Shown here piece after piece: positions 55,795 to 64,000 of a stretch of DNA of 64,000 bases (positions are counted from its first letter, which is position 1; the number at the start of each line of letters is the position of its first letter). Below the pieces are notes generated by a model. It searched no databases and was not told the DNA's origin. It saw only the letters and a program-made list of their open reading frames with translations. The stretch covers positions 35,635,751 through 35,699,750 of the forward strand of contig OX328125.1 in NCBI GenBank assembly GCA_946811695.1, given 5' to 3'. The translations under genes and the position numbers were made by a program. This DNA is from Gonocerus acuteangulatus (lineage: Eukaryota; Arthropoda; Insecta; Hemiptera; Coreidae).

Positions 55795-56460
55795 GAATAG
55801 GGCTCCACGTGGAGCCGCAAGAGGGCGGGGCTTAATCTAACCGCGCTTCAAAGTGGAGATGCGATTGGACACATGAAGGTTCCTATTGGCTGAGTTCTTA
55901 GTGATGGTCCCGCCTTCTCTCCGTTGGCTCTATGTAGGGCGTGGCTACTCGGAGAGCCTTTCGGCTTCCTCATTGGTCGGTTCCTTCTCAGTAGACTGTT
56001 CACGGGCTCCACGTGGAGCCCAGTTTTTACCGCTGGGAAAAATGTGTGTGGGGAAGTGTTGTCGGGTCTGTGGAAGGGGGAGACTAGTGAGGCTGGTAAT
56101 CAGGCTGGTCTGGGGGGAAGGGGGGTTGATACGGCTGCCATATTTGTGCAAACCGACAGGGGGTTGAAATCAGTGGGAGAGAGCGAGAGAGACAGAGAGA
56201 GAATCCCCTCTTTCTCCTGTCGAGGGGAAAAATTGGAGAGACCTTTTGTGTTATTCGGGCGGAGGGGGGGAGGGGGTAGCTAGGGCGGCCATTTCCCCCC
56301 AGCGGCACAGCTACCCTTCGATTTTTTTTTTTTTTCAAAAGGAAAAGAAGTGCGTGCTTGTTGAGGCGAGTGTTGCAGGCGGCTGGGGTGGGGATGGAGG
56401 GGAGGGGGTGAGGAGAGGCTCAGTCGAGTGCCAGCCCTCGTAGAGTGTATGTCTGTTGTA
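55795..56460 (+). promoter_or_regulatory. GC-rich promoter region upstream of the groucho-like exon
   Basis: The GC content jumps relative to the AT-rich neighbourhood. Visible sites: a 16-bp perfect palindrome ggctccacgtggagcc at 55801-55816 and again at 56005-56020 (each with a central CACGTG E-box); a GC box gggcgggg at 55823-55830; reverse CCAAT boxes (attgg) at 55864, 55885 and 55972; and a gggcgtgg KLF-type site near 55938. There is no TATA box at a useful place. Binding factors are inferred from site type (bHLH class for CACGTG, NF-Y for CCAAT, Sp/KLF for GC). The 93-119-codon ORFs here are by-products of GC richness. Confidence 0.65.
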
Positions 56461-56576
56461 CGGTCCCTCTCAGTGCTACATCGGTACTCCGCAAGTAGTG
56501 TGTGTCAGTGCTAGTGCACAGTGTGTGTACAGTGTCCAGTGTACTTCATCAAGCTTCTGAGATGTTCTGATGTAAC
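56461..56576 (+). other. Probable 5' leader with two minimal uORFs
   Basis: tcagtg, resembling the arthropod initiator, occurs near 56468 and again near 56509; either could mark transcription start. Just before the main ATG are ATG-TTC-TGA (56562-56570) and the overlapping ATG-TAA (56570-56575). The second ends one base before the main start codon. They could reduce or gate initiation at 56577. Confidence 0.5.
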
Positions 56577-56636
56577 ATGTACCCGACAGCAGGAATGAAT
56601 GCCGCCGCAGCAGTTGCAGCAGCCGCCCGACATCCG
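56577..56636 (+). CDS. gro: First coding exon of a groucho/TLE-type co-repressor
   Basis: Twenty codons: MYPTAGMN, then an alanine-rich stretch with one Val, then RHP, followed at once by the splice donor gtaatt. Groucho/TLE proteins start M-(Y/F)-P...RHP, and in vertebrate TLE genes exon 1 also ends right after RHP, before the Q domain (coiled-coil tetramerisation) exon. The Ala-rich insert between MYP and RHP is not in vertebrate TLEs or, as I recall it, in Drosophila Groucho. A CpG/GC-box promoter upstream and a long intron downstream fit. The product would be a nuclear co-repressor recruited by Hairy/E(spl), Runx and other factors. Only 20 residues support the call, so another gene starting this way is possible. 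Confidence 0.65.
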
Positions 56637-56876
56637 GTAATTTTTTCTTAATATTTCACACCCTTCTTACTAAATCCTATAAACATAATATAACTTCTGC
56701 ATGGTGTACATCCTCCTTAATACTTATAATCTTCCTCTTCATGGCGATACAACGTTCCGACTTATTTAAAAAAATAAGATTTACTTGTTATTTTATTAAT
56801 TTAAATAATAACCTTCATTTATAAATAATTCAGATCTTTGGGAAAGGTCATTACATTTTTAGCCCTATACATTTTC

Positions 56877-56925
56877 CATTCCCCCAAGTGAGAATCGAAC
56901 TCTCCGTCCGACCTACAGTTGTTTT
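56877..56925 (-). mobile_element. SINE-B fragment, degenerate
   Basis: ccccaagtgagaatcgaact is the reverse complement of a B-box region (AGTTCGATTCTCAC). Little else of the family is left. Confidence 0.4.
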
Positions 56926-57605
56926 TTTATAAAAAAAAAATAGTTTTAGTCGTTATTTTATACCTACTTTAGGGTTGGGTATTCACTACACAGTTACTTA
57001 ACGACCAAACATGAACTGACACAATGTGAAATATTTAATACAACTCTTTAAAAAAATTATTTTTTATAAACTGCATGAGATAATGCCACCCGAACATACT
57101 GTACAATTTATGTGATGTTAGTCAGCACACATGCCGATTCACTCTACTACTAAAACACAACTTTTGAATTCAGACAAACTCCTACTTTCTCCCCATATCC
57201 GTCGTACCTAAAAATCCTTACTGTAATGTACAAGTTTCCCAGAAGTTGCAGAAATACAGTAAATCGTGAATCACATTAAACCGGAAATCCGAATAATGTT
57301 TTACTGTACCTGTAACGTTCATGATTAAATGCGTATAGCAAAGGCATCTGTTGTTGAGTGGGTTTAAGGAAAATACGAATGTACAGAGATACCTATTTTT
57401 CATATTAGTATATTTTATATAATCAACAAATCTGTAAATTGATTGTAGGCAGTAATATGAAATTAAATTAATGTTGCGGGTGCTCATAAATAAGTAAAAG
57501 TTACTTTATTTTTTAAGTACGCTTAGTAGTGCATGTATTGACTTCCTTTTCAGAGTTGTCGGGTATATTGTTCGGTAAGTTACTGTTTCATTTCAATGTA
57601 TTATT

Positions 57606-57806
57606 GTATTTACATTTTAACGTACATTAATACATTACAGAGATGTAAAAAAAAAAACGAGTTATTTACACGTTACAACCTTTTTCTAACCAGGATCAGG
57701 CTAGATGCCTTTTCATTATTCTACCCGCAACCCCGCAGTGGGAATCGAAACCACAGACCCTAGGCACCATGTTCTCAAGCTCAACTACTCACAACCATTG
57801 GTTCAC
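57606..57806 (-). mobile_element. SINE-B copy, decayed
   Basis: cattttaacgtacattaata tail, aacctttttctaaccaggat body, cagtgggaatcgaaaccaca (reverse B box) and a degenerate head ending near ccattggttcacc. Confidence 0.65.
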
Positions 57807-58471
57807 CTTTTTTTAAACAGAATTTCTTTCAAAATGAGCTCTATTGTGAATGGTTTGTTACAGAATTCCTATGTCGGAGTAAGAATTTACTTCTATAACT
57901 TCTGTAGTGATTTGATCGGCTCCGACGTTACAGCATTCCATGGAATAATCAAATATTGCTAACAATCTCATGTTTGAGTAACAGGATTGCATTTAATGAC
58001 GCATTCAAAGAATTTATCTTATCGCCGGCACCATTTAGGTTAATCACATGGGGAGCTACGCTATATAACCTCAACGCCATGTGATGTCATAATAACAAAC
58101 AGTTATCGTGTATATGTGTTTACATTCCGGCCATAAATGGGATTTTTACTGCCCTTGCCTTCCCAAATGCTATCCCTTTCTTAGCTGTTCCAATTTTAGA
58201 AACTACATTTTAGAAAATCTTTATTTCAGCAGACACCATGATCTAACAAACCTTGACATTTCTTTCAAATCACCTTTACACAATTGACAGATAATGAAAC
58301 TAAATATATTGTCTTTATGTAAATGTAACAATTTATATAGTAAACAGTAAACAACAACTACGAATTAAATAGAAAAACAAATAAAATAAACTTTAAAAAA
58401 TTACTCATAAAGCAATAAGCAATAACAAAAAGGATGCAATAAATGTAAGACTCAGCAATTTAAGTGCAAAG

Positions 58472-58540
58472 TATTTATTTTAATTTTAACGTCCAATATA
58501 ACACAGTTTAAGATGCGTTATCCACAAGTGACCACCCTAT
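58472..58540 (-). mobile_element. SINE-B 3' end fragment
   Basis: tttaattttaacgtccaata then gatgcgttatccacaagtga matches the SINE-B tail; the head is missing. Confidence 0.55.
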
Positions 58541-58786
58541 GAAAAATTATTTATAAGATTTAAATTCAAAATATGTGATTAGTTATTGATAAATGATACA
58601 AAATAATCATTTATGCGACAGAAATGCATAATAATTCAATATTTGGACTTATAGTGCGTTAAAAAATGTATATTAAAAATGAGAATCACAATAACGCAGA
58701 CACATTTAAAACCAAGCTTCTCCAACAAAACGGCGCAAAACCCTGTAGTTGATCGCCCAGAAAAACTTTATCTCATTTTTTAATTA

Positions 58787-58902
58787 TTTTTTTTACGGCG
58801 CATCGACTTCTTGGCAATTGGCGCAGGACCATCTATAGGTTGTCAACCTGCTACAGGCGAGACTCGAACCCACATCTTTCCACTAGAATACCGGGAGACC
58901 CG
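58787..58902 (-). mobile_element. SINE-A, tRNA-derived, internally deleted
   Basis: Minus strand: GGGTCTCCCGGTATTCTAGT, then GTGGGTTCGAGTCTCGCCTG (B box), caacctatagatggtcctgc and cgatgcgccgtaaaaaaaat. Part of the A-box arm is deleted relative to 47246-47403. It keeps the tail shared with the 5S-derived SINE. Confidence 0.78.
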
Positions 58903-60647
58903 TGTTATCCTAATAGTATTTCATGCAAAGAAAGAGTAATGTAACATTCCAGAAATTTGGAAGAAAACGACAAAAGAAGAGTTTTGGTACATCATGCTGT
59001 ATTATATAAGCAACAATTTTATTTTCACATCTTTAGCGTCATAGACAAAGTCAATAATATAACTAAACTGAAAGTAAGATAAAATATAAACAACAAAAAA
59101 ACACTATCTAATGCATTTTTATTTTAAATCATTTATATAAAATAAATTTTTTTTTCCTCAGTTGGCAGCATTGTTGGTAGTAAGTCTTCCCGTTATAATT
59201 AGAAAAGCAATATAGCATGTTTTCCCCAATTTAAAATAATTAACACATTTTACAGTTAATTACATGCTCTCCTCGAATGTCCCATCCTCCAACAAAGTAA
59301 TATATATTAGAATTTAATATGAGTCATTACAGGAGCCTCTTCTCACATTTTTTAGTACTCCTTGATATTTCGACCGTTAAATTCTATTTTACCCCTAAAA
59401 AGAACCTACAAATTTTAACGTTTCTAATTTTCTCTTAAAAAAAAAAATAAAAAAAAAAGTTTTATCTCCACGCTTTTCTGGTGGGTTTAAGCAGGTATTT
59501 AGTGAGATTATCTTTCTCCGAAAAATGAAATAATGATTAATCCTAAAGTTGTTTGGAAGCGTTTTCACCTTCGTAGAATCATGAATTAATGAAGACTCAA
59601 TTGGATTTATATTTGATAAATCGTTCCAGCATTGTTGACTTTTGGAATTCCATAATATTCCAGGGCTGGAATCACATTTAGTTAATCATTAATTAGTAAT
59701 TGCTGGAAGTTTTTAGTTTGATACGTCCTATAGATACTTCATTATCCTCCCGTGATTGAGCTCAATCTTTGTTTTAAATAAATAACATCAATCAGAAAAA
59801 CGGTCAATGAATTCCTAGAATGTCAGAAAGTAGGCGTGATTTATTAATCCCAGCTCTAGTAATTTATTTAAACCGAATTAAATATACAAATAAAAATTAA
59901 ACAAAATCCAAATGAAATTAATGGATGAAAAATACATTTGTTGTCACTTTTAATTAGGAAGAAAATAAAATAACAAGCTAAAAATGTGTGTGAAGGCGAC
60001 ATTAATACAGTTTTGGCATATCGAGCTGTTAAATATAAACATGATTTTGATTTTGGCAATGTTAGCCATTATACACTAACTCAATAATGCATAGTATACA
60101 AAAAAAAATAAAAATAGAAATGTTTCTTTTAAATCGCTTATACACAATACTATTGCATTCCTTAGAAGAGAAAATCAGTGTTAATAAGTTTTCCTATTAT
60201 AATTGGAGAAGAAAAATATTGATAATAAAATAAAAGATGGTCCATGTAATGAAAAATACACAATTATGTTTTTGGCGTATTATGCTGTTAATTTCAAACA
60301 TAATTTTGATTTTAATAGACGATAATATAAATAAAAGCAAAATAACAGAATATATACAACTAATAAAATGATCTAATAATCCTCGATTTATTGCTTTTAA
60401 ATAACTTATAAACAATTTTATTGTTTCCTTAGTTGGTAGTACTAATGTTAGAAAATTGTGTGAATCTTAATGACAAGAAATAAACAATATAAGCTTTATT
60501 TATAGTTAAAAACAGTAGAATAAAAGTATTTATTATTAATAATAAGGCTTTGTCATACAATAAAATGATCAAATTCGTCAAGGTTCACTTCTCATCGTCC
60601 ACTCAATAAAGCTATAATTCCTTAACAACGGAATTGTTATTGGTGTA

Positions 60648-61408
60648 TTCATGTTTTCAATGTTTCAAGCAATTGTTTATCGCACAGCATCTTTGGCGAA
60701 GTGCATTTTTTCGATACTTTTTAGTAGAGGGCGATGTAAAATAAGTTTTACGAATATAAGAAAAATTTGTTTCTTGGTATGGTCCGCTGACCATACCAAC
60801 TGATTATTGTGCAGCTAGTAGCCGTATTTTTTTGATTGTCCAATGAAACATGCTATATAGTTAACAAAGCTAATGATAGATATGTATTATGAATATAAGA
60901 AAAATCGGCCTTTTAAGAGGGGGGGGGGGGCTTACCTAAAAACCCATATTCCATATCAACTTATAAATGTTCCCCTAGAAGCCGTATCTTTTGTTATTTC
61001 ACAACGAAACTCGCTATATTGTTAACAAAGCTTATGATAGATATGCACTATGAATATAAGAAAAATCGGTCTAATGGGAGTGGGAGTTTACCTCAAACCC
61101 CATATTCATTGTCAAATTATTCCTGTGCCTATAGAAGCCGTATTTTTTGTTATTTTACTATGAAACACACTATGTAATTTGTAAAGCTAATGATGGTTAT
61201 GTGTGCTAAATATATAAAAAATCGGTTTATTAGTTATGGGGGTTTACCTGCAACCCCATATTCCATTTAAATATATGAATGCCCCTACAGAGCTACTGAG
61301 GGGTATATCAATCCCTTAGAACAGGCTCCACACGGTCAGGCAGGCCTGAACAGTCTGCCTGAAAGCCGGTGTTTCATGTTTTCAATGTTTCATGCAATTG
61401 TTTATCGC
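60648..61408. repeat. Satellite block flanked by a 36-bp direct repeat
   Basis: 60777-61300 holds 3-4 units of the 53.5-54.7 kb satellite, in the same orientation and order, ending in tcaatcccttagaacaggct and ggtcaggcaggcctg as at 54750-54790. The block is flanked by ttcatgttttcaatgtttca...tttatcgc at 60648-60683 and 61373-61408, one mismatch in 36. This looks like a segment inserted with, or between, a 36-bp duplication. Confidence 0.75.
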
Positions 61409-62463
61409 TAAAAGATAATGTTATGATAATATCTTCCACTTCCTACAGAAGAAGGTACATTGTTAAAAAGAAAAAAAATGTTTCCTGTGAGAAATGGATA
61501 AATGTAATAACAAATCGAGTTATGTTAGCGAGAGTACTACTTTTTGTTGTATTGAAAAAGGTTCATTGTTGAAGCGGTTTTGCGGTGTTTGATTCGTTGT
61601 CAGTGTTTTTCCTTTCAAACCACTGTCGAACCAATTTGGAATTCAGGCTGTTCTCGTTGACATAATTCACATATTCCTGTTAAACGCAATCCTAATTCTA
61701 TCCTATGGTTTTAGAATTTGTCGTATGTTTTATTTAATTTATTTTTTGTGTTTGCTCTTCTCCCTCACTACTTTTTTTTTAATCTATATCTCCCTCTCAG
61801 TAGCTAATTAACAAAATGAGAATGTAGCAATTATTTGTGATTACAATCATTGAGTGCTTTTTAAGTGCAGTAAAAACATTATTAAAGGTTTTCTTCAACT
61901 CATTGGGATTGTTGAGTATATACCTACATTCTAATAATTTGTTTTGTAATTGTTGTATTAGGTGGTACTTTTACTGGCCATTATTCCCCTCTCAATTTTG
62001 TGGAATGGGTGTGTGATGGATGGATGGATTGGGTGTTTAAGGGCAGAAAACATCTAGGTCCTCACTGCCCTCAAGTGTAATGTTAGAGAGTCGTATATAT
62101 GTCGTGAAAGGGTTTGTAACTTTGTGTTTAGGACAGTGCATGACAATGAACTGTTATTTTGATATCTTGTATTCTATTATTATTTTTATTTACTAATGTC
62201 ATTGCTTACTACTAACACCAATGTTACTACTATAGTAATATACAGTATAGCAATATTAATACAAATAATAGACTACTTAACCATGTTAATATTTACTTTT
62301 TTTCCCCCCTTGTATAGTGTTTTTTCTTTTTTCTTTTTTTTTCTCTATGTATAATTTTATTTGTTATTTTTTTAATAAATATAAACGGTACACGGTTTTT
62401 AATACATGCTCACGGGTGTGTGAGTAGTGATGAACATTTTTTTTTTTTTTTTAAATATATATA

Positions 62464-62650
62464 GCATTTCCAAGTCTATTTGAACCTTTTACAAGTCAAC
62501 TGTAACCTTTTACAAATCAAATGTCACCCTTTCCTAATCAAATATAACCCTTTCCAATTCAAATTGACATTTGAATTGGAAAGGGTGACATTTGATTTGT
62601 AAAAGGTTTCAGTTGACTTGTAAAAGGTTCAAATAGACTTGGAAATGCTA
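62464..62650. repeat. Long hairpin built from short tandem units
   Basis: The arm 62464-62555 contains repeated motifs (aaccttttacaagtcaactg, accctttccaattcaaat). It is reverse-complemented at 62566-62650, with only a few mismatches and a loop of about ten bases. An RNA through this region would form a near-continuous duplex of about 85 bp. Confidence 0.85.
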
Positions 62651-63794
62651 TACATTAAATATTGGCTATGATCTATTTCCGCGTAATTGGACAATTGCTT
62701 TAGGTTTGTAGGCTTTACACCTTTTATAGGTAATTTGAGGTGAGCTAAAAATTTGAAATGTATTTCACTTGTCCAAAATTCATCAAAACTTGGATTTCGA
62801 TCCACTGAAACCAAAAATTCAACCAGGACCAATCTCAATCGGAAAATACATCCCATGGAGTTTCGAAAGTTTTGATCCATTCTAACATTTCCAAATCATA
62901 CCCGGGCATTACGTGGAAGCACGCTAACATGGCAGATATCTTGCATTTATTAGATGTAGGCTTGTACCTAATGTCCCAGATTTAATCTATTACCTACCTT
63001 AAATAATTTTGGAGGGTAGGAAGAAGTGATTATTTTGCTTTCAACACGCAGATTATATGTGTGCAAAAACGTATGAGTAAATTATGTGATAGAATTATAA
63101 CATAAGTAGATAACGTAAGTGGAATGTTTTTCCTTACTGCTAGAGTGTTCCACGCCCTAGTGGTATTTTATTAGTCTTTTCCTAGTAATTATTTTAGAAG
63201 AGAGCAAGAAATACTTATTTGTTTTTACTTTGCGTTGGTGTTTGTTAATGCAGAATATTTTTATTCTGTAGTTTGTATTTATTCTCCCGAGCCCTCCTCT
63301 GATTGATAATTGTGGAGTGACATGCAAGAATGTTTAACAAGTAGTTTTGCCAATATTGCATTATTTATAGCATTACTGCATATTATCATTGGATAAAAGT
63401 TGTTCTTCGCAAGTATTCAATTGTTGTTGTTTTTTTTTAAGGATGCTTGAGTTGTTAGATATATATAAATAGCCTTTGACATTTCCTTTTGTTGTGTTTT
63501 AGTATTTTATTAAATTTATTGTTGCTTTGTACTAACTACCAGGTTAATAGAGTGAATGATGAATATTGTTTTATTATTGTATTAGCTGTTGTATAAGAAT
63601 ATTCGAGTTCTAAAGTACCTATATAAATAGTGTTTGAAGTTTTCTGTGGTAGTGTTTTATTGTTGTATAGGCTTTTTGCTAACTACAGATTTTGATAGAT
63701 TGGTAAATAGTGTATTTTTATTGTTTTAGCGGGCGTTGAATACAAATGTTTTTAAGTACTATATAAATAGTATTTCAAGTTTTCTGTTTCTTGT

Positions 63795-64000
63795 AGGACC
63801 TGGGCCCCCGTCTCCTCCTTTGACCAATCTTTCGGTCTTGAGTGAGGGTCATCCAATTCCGAACTCAGCTTTTGTAATTTACGCTCCATCTTAGCCTGGG
63901 CCTTCCTCTCATTCTAGCTCCTCCTAGTAACACACACAACATCGTTTTTCGGCAGTCTATCATGTTCCATCCGTTCTACATAACCTAACCATCTTAGCCT
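63795..64000 (-). pseudogene. RTE-like LINE C-terminus, running off the window
   Basis: Minus-strand frames read RLRWLGYVERMEHDRLPKND, then, after a frame change, RGRPRLRWSVNYKS, a stop, and NWMTLTQDRKIGQRRR. RLRWLGHVERMxxDRLPKK followed by GRPRxRWxDxV and a W...DR motif is the C-terminal signature of RTE-type elements. It lies antisense in the inferred intron and continues to the right of the window. Frameshift and stop make it a remnant. Confidence 0.8.

Larger units (their letters stand above)
56637..64000 (+). other. Start of intron 1 (inferred)
   Basis: Begins gtaatt after the exon. No second exon is recognisable to the window end, so the intron is at least 7.4 kb. It contains the SINE fragments, satellite block, hairpin repeat and LINE tail listed separately. 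The remaining DNA is AT-rich with only short unsupported ORFs. Confidence 0.55.

Noticed and set aside
55886..56443. ORFs of 93, 119 and 65 codons
   Set aside because: Stop-poor because of GC richness in the promoter region; competing frames, no domain.

Overview
The window is animal genomic DNA and almost certainly arthropod, most likely an insect with a large, repeat-rich genome. Three things point there: a eukaryotic first coding exon with a splice donor, several arthropod-type SINE, LINE, MITE and Penelope-like element (PLE) families, and about twenty long (TA)n tracts. No bacterial gene organisation, rRNA operon, CRISPR array or functional tRNA gene was seen. Most open reading frames are chance frames in AT-rich, microsatellite or minisatellite DNA and are not annotated.

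The one host gene I can support is at the right. A GC-rich promoter-like region (about 55795-56460) with CCAAT boxes, a GC box and two identical palindromes centred on CACGTG leads into a 5' leader and a 60-bp first coding exon (56577-56636). Its product starts MYP, has an alanine-rich insert and ends RHP at a GT donor. This fits exon 1 of a groucho/TLE co-repressor gene. The remaining 7.4 kb would be intron 1, which carries SINE fragments, a satellite block, a hairpin repeat and, at the window edge, the tail of an antisense LINE.

The rest (1-55 kb) is a mosaic of mobile DNA. It holds hAT-type MITEs with 8-bp target duplications, PIF/Harbinger-like MITEs with 3-bp duplications, a TIR MITE family with three copies, LINE remnants (an RNase H-bearing element and two RTE-like tails), an LTR/gag remnant, three tRNA-derived SINE families, a 5S-rRNA-derived SINE family, two minisatellites (25 bp and 51 bp units) and related 150-bp-class satellite arrays. 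A PLE at 50.2-52.4 kb encodes the C-terminal part of reverse transcriptase plus a GIY-YIG endonuclease. It is a fold-back of two nearly identical arms set between two (TA)n tracts.

The most interesting signal is a set of type-I hammerhead ribozyme (HHR) motifs read directly from the sequence. Eight have all core nucleotides (CUGANGA, GAAA, UH) and a paired helix II; six of these also have a well-paired helix I. Several more are decayed. They belong to three unrelated sequence families. In all three, helix III is only a short palindrome (AUAU, ACGU or ACAUGU), a design that would favour paired or dimeric cleavage. One family sits at the 3' end of a second PLE lineage (5.7-7.5, 10.3 and 19.9-20.4 kb), and the 50-52 kb PLE has the homologous but mutated motif starting at its stop codon. 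Another family lies in short elements held between two (TA)n tracts (41.4 and 46.7 kb). The third lies in both arms of an inverted repeat at 19.0-19.3 kb. Together they suggest several ribozyme-bearing retroelements sharing one genome, one processing logic and, for some, one microsatellite insertion niche.
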